This document shows positions 35,421 to 43,736 of a stretch of 64,000 bases of DNA, piece after piece. Positions within the stretch are counted from its first letter, which is position 1; each line of letters starts with the position of its first letter. Source of the DNA: Acetomicrobium sp. UBA5826 (GTDB taxonomy: Bacteria > Synergistota > Synergistia > Synergistales > Acetomicrobiaceae); assembly GCF_002433005.1 (NCBI RefSeq), contig NZ_DJHF01000017.1, positions 1-64,000 of the forward strand, given 5' to 3'. The notes beneath the pieces were generated by a model. It was not told the DNA's origin. It ran no database searches and saw nothing but the letters and a program-made list of their open reading frames with translations. Made by a program: the position numbers and the translations under genes.

Positions 35421-36417
35421 TTATCCATCGTTCGACGAGGCGATCGCGATTTTTACCCGCCCACTCGACGTCCAAAGGCAGAACCTTTATTTTTGATATG
35501 TCTAAAGCCGGATCGGAAACCGGCACGTTAGGGTTGCTGGGTATCAAGTTGATATCGTTTTCCTCGTATAGTTTCTGCATCCTTTCTGTGGAGGCCCAAT
35601 CTAAGAACCTCTTGGCAAGATCCAGGTGTTTGGCACCCCTGACCAGGCCCATTGCCTCTATGCCAGCAACGACGCCTTCATTGGGATAGCTTATGACTAC
35701 GTCGTAACCTTTCTTTTGCATCTCCAGGGCATCGACCAAAAAGAATATACCGCCTGCTGCCTGTCCTCTAGCTATGGGAAGCGCTCCGCCGGCGCCGCTT
35801 TTAGTGTAAAGCTGGACGTTTTGGCTTAAGGCCTTTTCGTATTTATACGCCTTATCCTCTCCCATGGCTTGTATGACGCTTAGCAACCTGTACATTCCAG
35901 TGCCTGAAGTCCTTGGGTCGGCCATTTGAAGCTGTCCCTTATATACGGGGTTCAGGAGATCCTGCCAAGACGAGGGCGGATTTAAGTTGTGGTCTTTCAA
36001 AAACTTCTTATTGAACATGAAACAAATGGGATCAATGGCCACGCCTGTCCAGTAGCCCTTTGAGTCTTTGAAGGCATCGGGAATCTTTACTGCGCCCTTC
36101 GGCCTGTAAGGATCAAACAATCCCTTTTGAACACCGTCTACAAACGCCTCGGCCATATTGCCGAACACCACATCAACCTGAGGGTTGTTTTTTTCCGCCT
36201 CAAGCCTTGCCTGAACTTCTCCCGACGAAAACCTCATCCAGTTGACTTTGATACCCGTATCCATCGTGAAGGCACTGAATATGGCATTTGCGTAGCGCTC
36301 GGACCATATCGTGTAAGCGTTGAGCTGCTCTTTTTCCGCATGGGCAGAGCCGGCCATAAACAGGCCTAAAAATGCAAGCAAAACAACCGCAACTAAACGT
36401 CCGTAACCTTTCATCAT
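35404..36417 (-). CDS. ABC transporter substrate-binding protein, iron(III)/phosphonate type
   Basis: The 337-residue protein has a clear signal peptide with cleavage after AGSAHA, then family-1-type features LNAYTIWSERYANAIFSAF, TGIKVNWMRFSSGEVQARLEAE and VDVVFGN. It resembles AfuA/FbpA/IdiA iron-binding and PhnS-like 2-aminoethylphosphonate-binding proteins; the ligand residues do not allow a choice. ATG 36417 lies behind GGGGGG and is the first gene of a three-gene importer. Upstream is the long foldback at 36477-36517. Confidence 0.92.
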   Translation of the reverse strand: MMKGYGRLVAVVLLAFLGLFMAGSAHAEKEQLNAYTIWSERYANAIFSAFTMDTGIKVNWMRFSSGEVQARLEAEKNNPQVDVVFGNMAEAFVDGVQKGLFDPYRPKGAVKIPDAFKDSKGYWTGVAIDPICFMFNKKFLKDHNLNPPSSWQDLLNPVYKGQLQMADPRTSGTGMYRLLSVIQAMGEDKAYKYEKALSQNVQLYTKSGAGGALPIARGQAAGGIFFLVDALEMQKKGYDVVISYPNEGVVAGIEAMGLVRGAKHLDLAKRFLDWASTERMQKLYEENDINLIPSNPNVPVSDPALDISKIKVLPLDVEWAGKNRDRLVERWINEVLQ

Positions 36418-36476
36418 TGACCCCCCTTACTTTCAATAATCCTGATCTTAATTTAGACACAAGGAGGTCCGCTGCC

Positions 36477-36517
36477 CATATCCAGATATGCCCATCATTT
36501 GGGCAATTCTGGATATG
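36477..36517. repeat. 41-bp foldback between the second OppF gene and the iron/phosphonate importer
   Basis: Outer arms CATATCCAGA/TCTGGATATG (36477-36486, 36508-36517) and inner arms TGCCCA/TGGGCA enclose a 5-nt loop, with a small internal mismatch. On the minus strand no T-run follows, so it is not a standard terminator for oppF. It could protect mRNA ends, act as an operator, or regulate the importer. Confidence 0.6.
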
Positions 36518-36533
36518 CTTTCCACTTAAAACA

Positions 36534-37493
36534 TCAGGAATAAAGATGGCACCTGCACAGATGCCCCTTGGAAATTTCTATCTCATCGGGTTCTTCTTTT
36601 GAACATATATCCATAGCTTGCAAGCATCTGGTGTGAAAGAGACAACCCTTAGGGGGATCCAGGGGACTTGGTATCTCTCCCCGCGGTATTTTTCGGATCC
36701 TCTTTCCCCTGCCTACGCTGGGTATTGCCTCTAGAAGGCTCATTGTGTAGGGGTGTTTCGGGTTCGAAAATATTTCGTCCTTGCTTCCCAATTCCATGAT
36801 TTTGCCCAAATACATGACCGTAACGTGAGTGGCAATGTAATCTACCACTGCAAGGTTGTGGGTTATGAAAAGATATGTCAATTCTAGGCTTTCTTTCAGT
36901 TCCTTTAACAAAGCCAAGGTCCTCGCCTGAACGGATACGTCGAGTGCGGATGTGGGCTCGTCTAAGACTAAGAACTTGGGACGCAACACAAGAGCTCTTG
37001 CCATCGCTATCCTTTGCCGTTGACCACCGGAAAATTCATGGGGGTATCTGAACATATGCTCCTCCCGCAAACCGACGCGCTCCAGAATTCCTTTAATTCT
37101 GACGTATATCTCATCTGATGGAAGCTTGTAATGTATTTTCAACCCTTCTCCGACGATATCTTTGATCAGCTTTCTGGGGTGTAGAGAGTTGTACGGGTCT
37201 TGTTGAACTATTTGCATTTCTCGCCTATATTTGATCAGATCTTTAGAACCAAGATCGGTGATATCTTCACCCTCAAAACAGATCTTTCCTGATGTAGGCT
37301 CGATAAGTTTGAGAATTAGCCTGCCCAGCGTACTCTTGCCGGAACCTGACTCTCCGACGACGGAAAAGATGGAACCTCTTGGAATATTCAAAGAAATATC
37401 GTTTATTGCTTTTACCTTGCGAGGCTTGGAAAATATAGATTTTTTAATATCAAAGTATTTTCGCAGATTTTCAATTGTAACGATTGCTTCCAT
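36534..37493 (-). CDS. Peptide ABC transporter ATP-binding protein (OppF type), second system
   Basis: The 319-residue ATPase has Walker A GESGSGKST, QIVQQDPYNSLHPRKL, signature FSGGQRQRIAMARAL, Walker B LVLDEPTSALD and the C-terminal Cys cluster PKGCLFHTRCLQAMDIC. Its ribosome site lies inside the end of the upstream OppD-type gene, two bases before the start region, showing tight coupling. It is last in the second peptide operon. Confidence 0.95.
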   Translation of the reverse strand: MEAIVTIENLRKYFDIKKSIFSKPRKVKAINDISLNIPRGSIFSVVGESGSGKSTLGRLILKLIEPTSGKICFEGEDITDLGSKDLIKYRREMQIVQQDPYNSLHPRKLIKDIVGEGLKIHYKLPSDEIYVRIKGILERVGLREEHMFRYPHEFSGGQRQRIAMARALVLRPKFLVLDEPTSALDVSVQARTLALLKELKESLELTYLFITHNLAVVDYIATHVTVMYLGKIMELGSKDEIFSNPKHPYTMSLLEAIPSVGRGKRIRKIPRGEIPSPLDPPKGCLFHTRCLQAMDICSKEEPDEIEISKGHLCRCHLYS

Positions 37494-37495
37494 GT

Positions 37496-38473
37496 CTAGC
37501 CCTCCTTCACGCCGTCAGAATAGAGATGACATGCGACGAAATGCCCTGGCGATATTTCACTTAAAGTAGGAGGTTCCGTGCGACATCTGTCAAAACAAAA
37601 ATCACACCTGGGATGAAACCTGCATCCGGAGGGAGGGGATACCAAATCAGGCACAGAACCAGGGATGCCGGTCAACTCCCTAGAAGCTCCTATTATTGGA
37701 ATAGAACTTATCAGACCCTTTGTATAAGGGTGCAAAGGTTCATCGAATATTTCCTCCGAGTTAGATATCTCGATGACATTACCGGCGTACATCACGGTTA
37801 TCCTGTCGCAAAATTCTGAGGCAACCCCAAGATCGTGGGTTATCAGGATAACTGCGTTTTTCCCAATCTTCACCAATTCGTCCAGTAATTGAAGTATCTG
37901 TGCCTGAATGGTTACGTCTAGCGCAGAAGTTGGTTCATCGGCTATCAGTAGTTTTGGTTTTATCGCCAGTGCCATGGCAATCATTACCCTTTGGGCCATG
38001 CCACCGCTCAATTCGTGGGGGTATAAATCTATCGATCTTTTCCAATCAAGACCCACCATTTCCAGACTCTCAGGCACAAGCTTGTAGGCATCGCCTATAC
38101 TGATATCATTGCAATGGGCTATTGTCTCTGCAATCTGAAATCCTACCTTAAAAACGGGGTTTAGGGCAGAAATGGGTTCTTGAAATATCATGGACATTCT
38201 TTTACCTCGAATATGTCTGTCCATATCCTCTTCGGAAAGTTTTAGGATGTCATTGCCCTCGAACAAAATTTGCCCATCTATTATTTCACCTGGAGCCTCT
38301 ATTAGTCTCATGACAGAAAGAGCGGAAACCGATTTTCCGCACCCTGTTTCTCCGACTATTCCCAAGCGCTCTTCTTCGTTCAGCCATAATCTAATGCCGT
38401 TAAGAGCCTTAATAGTCCCTCTGTATGTGTGGAAGATAACTCGTAAGTTTTCTACGTCAAGCAACCTCGACAT
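37496..38473 (-). CDS. Peptide ABC transporter ATP-binding protein (OppD type), second system
   Basis: The 325-residue ATPase has Walker A GETGCGKSV, MIFQEPISALNPVF, signature LSGGMAQRVMIAMAL, Walker B LLIADEPTSALD and the Cys cluster PSGCRFHPRCDFCFDRC. It begins at ATG 38473 behind AGGAGGTAG, eight bases after the OppC-type gene ends. Partner of the OppF-type ATPase. Confidence 0.95.
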   Translation of the reverse strand: MSRLLDVENLRVIFHTYRGTIKALNGIRLWLNEEERLGIVGETGCGKSVSALSVMRLIEAPGEIIDGQILFEGNDILKLSEEDMDRHIRGKRMSMIFQEPISALNPVFKVGFQIAETIAHCNDISIGDAYKLVPESLEMVGLDWKRSIDLYPHELSGGMAQRVMIAMALAIKPKLLIADEPTSALDVTIQAQILQLLDELVKIGKNAVILITHDLGVASEFCDRITVMYAGNVIEISNSEEIFDEPLHPYTKGLISSIPIIGASRELTGIPGSVPDLVSPPSGCRFHPRCDFCFDRCRTEPPTLSEISPGHFVACHLYSDGVKEG

Positions 38474-38481
38474 GGCGAAAA

Positions 38482-39366
38482 CTACCTCCTAATCCTCGGA
38501 TCCATCATGTCACGTATACCATCGCCGAGAAGATTAAATCCCAAGACTACCAATGCTATGAATAAACCGGGAAATGTCGATATCCACCACTGTTCCACGA
38601 GATAGCTTCGGCCATCGCTTACGATAGCACCCCATTCAGGTGTAGGAGGCTGGGCACCAAGGCCGAGGAAGCCCAAACCGGCTGCCGTCAATATTATGGA
38701 CCCCATCCTCAAGGACAGCTGAACCAACACTGGCGACATGCACATAGGCAATATATGAAGGAGCAATATCCTAATGTTGCTGGCGCCTAGAGCTCTTATC
38801 GCTTCAATGTAAGGCAACGATTTTATCTTCATTGATTCGGCACGCGCTAACCTTGCTATAATGGTCCACCCTACCAAGGATATTGCGATGATTGCATTAA
38901 ATACTCCACGACCCAGCATGGCCGATAAAGCCATGGCCAAGATCAAGTTGGGGAAGGACAAAAAAACATCGGTAATTCTCATTAAAACATCGTCGATTAC
39001 ACCGCCAAAATATCCTGCCGTTATACCTACTGCAAGCCCTATCGTTCCGCTTATCACTGTTACAAGCAAAATAATACCAACTTCAATACGCGCCCCGTAT
39101 ACAACTCTGCTAAAGATATCCCTGCCAAATTGATCCGTCCCGAATATATGCTCACTGCTTGGAGGGAGTAGGGTTTGAGAAAGATCGACTTCTATAGGAT
39201 CGTAGGGAGCTATTAAGGGAGCAAAAATGGCAATTAATATGAAAAAGGCAACCAGAACGGTTCCCACCATCGCCAGTTTGTTTTGTCTCCATAGATAAAG
39301 GGTATGTTTCCAATCTTCGACCAAAAGTTGTCGGCGTGATATCACGTTCGAGCCTTCGTTATGCAA
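38482..39366 (-). CDS. Peptide ABC transporter permease (OppC type), second system
   Basis: The 294-residue permease has six membrane helices, the OppC loop IFGTDQFGRDIFSRVVYG near residue 75, an EAA region EAIRALGASNIRILLLHILP and the ending LGDGIRDMMDPRIRR. Translation probably starts at TTG 39366 behind GGGGGG. It forms the channel with the OppB-type protein encoded 12 bp upstream. Confidence 0.95.
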   Translation of the reverse strand: MHNEGSNVISRRQLLVEDWKHTLYLWRQNKLAMVGTVLVAFFILIAIFAPLIAPYDPIEVDLSQTLLPPSSEHIFGTDQFGRDIFSRVVYGARIEVGIILLVTVISGTIGLAVGITAGYFGGVIDDVLMRITDVFLSFPNLILAMALSAMLGRGVFNAIIAISLVGWTIIARLARAESMKIKSLPYIEAIRALGASNIRILLLHILPMCMSPVLVQLSLRMGSIILTAAGLGFLGLGAQPPTPEWGAIVSDGRSYLVEQWWISTFPGLFIALVVLGFNLLGDGIRDMMDPRIRR

Positions 39367-39378
39367 ACTGCAACCCCC

Positions 39379-40389
39379 CTATACTCTCATCCTTGGATCT
39401 AAAGCTGCGTAGATTATATCAACAACCAAGTTGACTAGGGAATAAACAACAGCGACAAATAGGGTGCCACCCATGATTGCCGGATAATCCAAGAGAAGCA
39501 AAGAATTGACTATGTATCGACCGAGCCCGGGCCAACCGAAAATTGTTTCAGTTAAAACAGCTCCCTCGAGCAAGCTGCCGAAGGTCAATCCTATTACCGT
39601 AACAACAGGTATCAAGGCATTGCGCAAGGCATGTCTGTATATGACAAGTCTTCTTCCTATTCCTTTGGCCTTAGCTGTTCTTATGAAATCTTGCCTTAAT
39701 ACGTCTAACATGCTCGATCGCATGATTCTGGCAATTGAAGCTGTAGCCGAGTAACCGAGGACGACAGCGGGTAATATTATATGCGATAAAGCATCTTTAA
39801 AAGCACCAAAGTCTCCTGCCAGAAGGGAGTCCAACAGCAAAAGACCCGTAACCTTGGGCGGCATGACGGTAAATATTCCAACCCTCCCGCTGCCTGGCAG
39901 CCAACCCAAACGATAATAAAAGAGAATTAATAGCAAAAGGCCCGTCCAGAAAACGGGCATAGATACACCCAATATAGAAAAAACTCTACAAAAATGATCT
40001 ACCAGCTTGTTACGATGTACCGCAGAAAAAATTCCCAAAGGTACTCCTAAAATTATGGAGATTAGAGCTGCCACTATGGCAAGCTCTAACGTTGCAGGGA
40101 AAAACTCAGCAATATCCTTTATGACCGGCCTGTTGCTTTTAATTGATACTCCCAAATCACCTCTCACGACACCCGACATGAAATCGAGAAATTGGTCGAA
40201 AAGGGGTTTGTCCAAACCTAAGCGCCTTCTCATCTCATCAACCAATTCTATAGGGGCGTTGCCTCCTAAAATTGCGCCTACGGGATCTGCAGGTATTGCT
40301 CTAGCTACCACGAAGACCACAACGGATACGCCAAATAGGACGATAAGCATCAAAAATAACCTTTTTATGATGAAGGTTTCAAGCTTCAT
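39379..40389 (-). CDS. Peptide ABC transporter permease (OppB type), second system
   Basis: The 336-residue permease opens LETFIIKRLFLMLIVLFGVSV, followed by AIPADPVGAILGGNAP, LGLDKPLFDQFLDFM, an EAA region RTAKAKGIGRRLVIYRHALRN and the ending LDPRMRV, all standard for OppB/DppB. ATG 40389 lies behind GGGGG. A 41-bp palindrome separates it from the binding-protein gene upstream, which probably lowers its expression relative to that gene. Confidence 0.95.
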   Translation of the reverse strand: MKLETFIIKRLFLMLIVLFGVSVVVFVVARAIPADPVGAILGGNAPIELVDEMRRRLGLDKPLFDQFLDFMSGVVRGDLGVSIKSNRPVIKDIAEFFPATLELAIVAALISIILGVPLGIFSAVHRNKLVDHFCRVFSILGVSMPVFWTGLLLLILFYYRLGWLPGSGRVGIFTVMPPKVTGLLLLDSLLAGDFGAFKDALSHIILPAVVLGYSATASIARIMRSSMLDVLRQDFIRTAKAKGIGRRLVIYRHALRNALIPVVTVIGLTFGSLLEGAVLTETIFGWPGLGRYIVNSLLLLDYPAIMGGTLFVAVVYSLVNLVVDIIYAALDPRMRV

Positions 40390-40427
40390 TTATACTTAAT
40401 CCCCCTGCTTTATCTCTGAATAGATTC

Positions 40428-40468
40428 AATCATATGTAAGGGGTTTAATAAACCCCTTACATATGATT
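40428..40468. repeat. 41-bp near-perfect palindrome between binding protein and OppB genes
   Basis: Arms AATCATATGTAAGGGGTTTA (40428-40447) and its exact complement (40449-40468) flank one base. Read on the minus strand it lies just past the binding-protein gene and before oppB. Such intercistronic hairpins commonly stabilise the upstream message or attenuate the downstream genes. No T-run is present, so complete termination is unlikely. Confidence 0.75.
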
Positions 40469-40527
40469 TATATTCCAACATCTTGCAAAAAAGGTATTTA
40501 AGAGAAGTCTCCAGTATGACTCGGAGC

Positions 40528-42117
40528 TTACTTCTTCGAAATTTTAGTAAAGTCGAAGGTGATGCTGTAACCTGCAGCTGCCTCTTCAAATCCTATTAAA
40601 TTATCCCTTATTACCCAGAAATCCAATGGTTGATAGAGCAGAGCAAAGGAGCTTTTCTCGATCCAATATTCCTGAAGTTCCTTGTAAAGTTCCAATCGCC
40701 GTTCGTCGTTTAATTCCAATCCTGCTTTCTCCGCAAGATCAGCTGCATGATCGTCGTACCACATGGTCCTCCAGGCAAGTTGCTTTACCCTGTAGTTTGC
40801 GAAGGGCTTTGCCAAGGCATCCGGGTCCGGATAATCAATGCCCCATCCTGCCAATATCATTTGATGTCCCTGCTGCCTGAATTTAGCGTACATTTCAGAA
40901 GCCGGCATTGTTGTCACCTTGGCTTTTATCCCCACTTCCGCGAGGTTGGATTGGATAAGCACGGCTTCATCCATTCTGATTTGAGTCGGATTCGTCAAAA
41001 GTTCGACTTCAAAACCTTCAGGGTACCCTGCTTCTTTCAATAATTGCCTTGCCTTTTCTACATCCTTTTTGTACGGGTTCATCTCGATATAACCAAAGTA
41101 GCCGATGGGAATAAAGTTTTGGTTAAGTACGGCAAACCCCTTGAGCACTGAATCAATTATCGCATCGTAATCAATCGCGTATTTGACGGCTTTGACAACT
41201 CTCTCGTCCTTAAAGGGCCCCCACTGGGCGTTCATGGCAACGTATTCATTGGACTGAGACGGGACTGTTACCAATTTAACGCCCTTTTGGGGCGAATCTC
41301 TGAGCTGGGCAGCCTGTTCCGTCGTAACCCTCCAGGCCACATCGACATCGCCTTTTTGCACAAGGAGAAACTGAGTCGTCGCTTCAGGCACGTCTTTAAT
41401 ATATATTTGTTTAATAGCAGGTTCACCACCCCAATAGTGCTGATTAGCGCGAAGCAAGATGTGATCATTTCTCTTCCATTCGACTATCTCATAGGGCCCC
41501 GCGCCTGCTCCTGCAGATTTATCCTGGAGGAAGGCCTCTCCAAAGTCGCCGTTTGTTTCGTTTGCCATGACGACTTTCTTGTTTACAATTCCTCCCCAAG
41601 AGCCTCCTAAAATAGAAAGGATTATATTCGGGGCGAGGGGTTTGGTCTTTAAAACGACAGTCCTATCATCTTCTTTTAGGATCGTTTCATTCATATTTTC
41701 CTTTGTTAAACCAATTTCCTCCAACAACCATGCAGGCGACTTTCCAATGCTAAGAAGCCTTTGAAAGGAAAAGATAACGTCGTCGGCTGTGACGGGATCG
41801 CCATTGGAAAAGCGAGCGTTTTTTCTAAGATGAAATACATATTTCGTGCCGTCTTCCAGGATGTCCCAGCTTTCTGCCAAGGCCGGTACGGGAGTTAAAA
41901 CTCCATTAACCGGTTGTATATGGGTTAGCCCCGAATAGCCTGCCTCCGTTATTTGTGCCGCAAAGGTCTCGTAACAAACGGCCGGGTCCAGTGAAATTAA
42001 TATCTGCGTATCAGCAGCGATAACTAATGAATCTTTGGGAATCGCTGCAAAAGAAGCAGAGGCAAACAAAAAACAACTCAGAAACGCCAAACACCACACC
42101 ATAACCCTTTTCCTCAT
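40528..42117 (-). CDS. Peptide ABC transporter substrate-binding protein (family 5), second system
   Basis: The 529-residue exported protein has a signal peptide ending ASASFAA, then family-5 features LDPAVCYETFAAQITEAGYSG, LAESWDILEDGTKYVFHLRK and FSNGDPVTADDVIFSFQRLL. ATG 42117 lies nine bases after GAGGAGG. First gene of the second peptide operon (binding protein, OppB, OppC, OppD, OppF). The ligand is unknown and need not be a peptide, since family 5 also binds nickel, sugars and other solutes. Confidence 0.95.
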   Translation of the reverse strand: MRKRVMVWCLAFLSCFLFASASFAAIPKDSLVIAADTQILISLDPAVCYETFAAQITEAGYSGLTHIQPVNGVLTPVPALAESWDILEDGTKYVFHLRKNARFSNGDPVTADDVIFSFQRLLSIGKSPAWLLEEIGLTKENMNETILKEDDRTVVLKTKPLAPNIILSILGGSWGGIVNKKVVMANETNGDFGEAFLQDKSAGAGAGPYEIVEWKRNDHILLRANQHYWGGEPAIKQIYIKDVPEATTQFLLVQKGDVDVAWRVTTEQAAQLRDSPQKGVKLVTVPSQSNEYVAMNAQWGPFKDERVVKAVKYAIDYDAIIDSVLKGFAVLNQNFIPIGYFGYIEMNPYKKDVEKARQLLKEAGYPEGFEVELLTNPTQIRMDEAVLIQSNLAEVGIKAKVTTMPASEMYAKFRQQGHQMILAGWGIDYPDPDALAKPFANYRVKQLAWRTMWYDDHAADLAEKAGLELNDERRLELYKELQEYWIEKSSFALLYQPLDFWVIRDNLIGFEEAAAGYSITFDFTKISKK

Positions 42118-42205
42118 TCACTTATACCTCCTCAACTGATAGGGTATCGTTATTTTACCAAGACATTATAATCGGTGTCAAAAACACTAAATTTCCAGAA
42201 AGATA

Positions 42206-42256
42206 GGGACGGCTTCTCTGGTTTCGCGCAGTTTCATTCAAAAGAAAACCGTCCCC
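42206..42256. repeat. GGGACGG/CCGTCCC foldback, REP-like
   Basis: GGGACGG at 42206-42212 pairs with CCGTCCC at 42249-42255 around an intervening stretch of 36 nt. The sequence and spacing recall REP-type palindromes found between genes in anaerobic bacteria. It sits next to the truncated M20 gene, at the end of a run of minus-strand genes. It could also be a terminator for the M20 remnant. Confidence 0.45.
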
Positions 42257-42302
42257 GAAATATAAGATGCCTATAAATAAAATAAGGAATTATTGTTATA
42301 AC

Positions 42303-42647
42303 CTAATTCAATTCCAGATATTTTTTGGCCAGCAGCACGTATGTCGCCACGCCTTGCCACAAGACATCTTCATCCACGTCAAATTTGGGGTGATGGTGAG
42401 GATATATTATACTTTTCTCTTCGTTTCTGATGCCAAGTTGAACAAATACGCCGGGAATTTTTTGCGAATAGAAGGCAAAATCCTCGCCACCCATAGTCAT
42501 TTCGGCTTCTTCCATTGGTCCAAGCACACATAAAGCTCCTATGCCAACATCTACAAGGCCTAAGTCGTTTACGGTTTTGTCATCACCAAGGTCTCTAGAC
42601 AGGTATTGTACAAAATTGAAGATAAAAAAGTTGAAATTACTTGACAC
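42303..42647 (-). pseudogene. C-terminal remnant of an M20D amidohydrolase
   Basis: Only the last quarter of an M20D protein remains: MTMGGEDFAFYSQKIPGVFV, then IYPHHHPKFDVDEDVLWQGV, closely parallel to the end of the intact gene at 1351-2517. The residues upstream (YLSRDLGDDKTVND) look family-like for about 30 positions, then become meaningless and run into the lysW promoter DNA on the other strand. The dimerisation domain and the HACGHDGH metal site are missing, so no activity is expected. The break appears to be a deletion at or next to the lysine operon boundary. Confidence 0.85.
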
Positions 42648-42669
42648 GTTTGAAACTCAAGTTTATAAT
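42641..42669 (+). promoter_or_regulatory. Perfect-consensus promoter of the lysW operon
   Basis: TTGACA (42641-42646) and TATAAT (42664-42669) are separated by exactly 17 bp. Expected transcription start near 42676 leaves only about 30 bases of leader before the lysW ATG, too short for a lysine riboswitch. Confidence 0.9.
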
Positions 42670-42705
42670 TTCAAAATTATTAAATTCTGGTTTGGAGGGA
42701 TCGTC

Positions 42706-42879
42706 ATGTCTAAATTTGTAAATTGCGTAGTGTGTGAAGGAAAGGTGGAAGTATCCGATGAACTTTTAGAAGGGGAAATTATTACCTGTCCCGACTGCGG
42801 GTCTGAACTGGAAGTGATTTCTTTGGATCCCTTAACGGTGGCAGAAGCACCCGAAGTGCAGGAGGATTGGGGAGAATAA
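42706..42879 (+). CDS. lysW: LysW amino-group carrier protein
   Basis: LysW is a small acidic carrier whose C-terminal glutamate gamma-carboxyl is linked to the alpha-amino group of aminoadipate, protecting it through lysine synthesis. The 57-residue protein has two zinc-binding pairs, C7-VV-C10 and C28-PD-C31, an acidic tail and the hallmark C-terminus EDWGE. ATG 42706 follows GGAGGG and a perfect promoter. Its stop overlaps the lysX start as TAATG. In some archaea the same carrier also serves arginine synthesis, so a dual role is possible. Confidence 0.96.
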   Translation: MSKFVNCVVCEGKVEVSDELLEGEIITCPDCGSELEVISLDPLTVAEAPEVQEDWGE

Positions 42880-43736
42880 TGGCCAGGGTCTTCATGTTCT
42901 ATTCCCGTCTCAGGGCTGAGGAGAAAATGATAATTGAGGCAGCAAAGGCAAGAGAAATTCCATTAGAATCGATTGTCGTCTCCGACTTGGCCTGGCCCAA
43001 CGATATCTGTCAAAGGAAAGATGTGGCCCTATGTCGCTGTATTGGACACAGGCAAAATCTTGCGTTGGCGTTAACGTTAGAGGCAAAGGGCGTAATCACG
43101 ATAAACCATTCCGACGTCATGAATACATGTTCGGACAAAATCGCCACTTCTTCGAAGCTCTCCATAGCAGGCATTCCCCAACCCGATTATGCTGTGGCCT
43201 TTTCGCTGGAGGGTACACTAAAATGCGTTGAAAAAATGGGATATCCCGTAGTCTTGAAACCCCCTGTCGGCAGTTGGGGAAGGCTTTTGGCAAAAGTCAA
43301 CGACAAGGATGCGCTGGAAGCAGTAGTCGAACATAAGCTGCACTTGGGTTCGCAGCACAGCGCAATTTACATTCAAAAATATGTCGACAAAAATGGATTC
43401 GACATAAGGGCCACCATAATAGGAGATTGTCCCGTATCAGCCATAAGAAGATGCAGCAATCATTGGATTACGAACACAGCAAGGGGCGGCGAGGCACAAA
43501 GCTACCCTTTGACCGATGACCTTAAGAAATTGCTTGTTGATGTTCAAAGGGCTATCGGTGGAAAATTACTAGCCGTCGATGTGTTTGAGACCTATAACGG
43601 CTATCTCGTGAACGAAGTCAACGGCCAGCCGGAGTTTAGAAGCTCTCACGAAAGGGTAACAGGCGTTGATGTTGCCGGAAAGATAGTCGAGATGGCTTGG
43701 ACATTGGCTCAAAAGAGTGATGAAAATGACTTTTAA
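42879..43736 (+). CDS. lysX: LysW--aminoadipate ligase LysX
   Basis: This 285-residue ATP-grasp enzyme joins the LysW C-terminal glutamate to alpha-aminoadipate. Landmarks are ARVFMFYSRLRAEEKMIIEAA at the start, the ATP-grasp segment VVLKPPVGSWGRLLAKV, IQKYVDKNGFDIRATIIG, NTARGGEAQSYPL and the metal-binding end VNEVNGQPEFRSS. ATG 42879 overlaps the lysW stop, which gives better agreement with the family N-terminus than the upstream TTG at 42867. LysX and the related ArgX differ mainly in a substrate loop; I cannot decide from sequence alone whether glutamate is also used. Confidence 0.95.
   Translation: MARVFMFYSRLRAEEKMIIEAAKAREIPLESIVVSDLAWPNDICQRKDVALCRCIGHRQNLALALTLEAKGVITINHSDVMNTCSDKIATSSKLSIAGIPQPDYAVAFSLEGTLKCVEKMGYPVVLKPPVGSWGRLLAKVNDKDALEAVVEHKLHLGSQHSAIYIQKYVDKNGFDIRATIIGDCPVSAIRRCSNHWITNTARGGEAQSYPLTDDLKKLLVDVQRAIGGKLLAVDVFETYNGYLVNEVNGQPEFRSSHERVTGVDVAGKIVEMAWTLAQKSDENDF

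Noticed and set aside
42670..42705. Lysine riboswitch or other regulatory RNA before lysW
   Set aside because: The perfect promoter leaves only about 30 nt of leader, too short for such an element.
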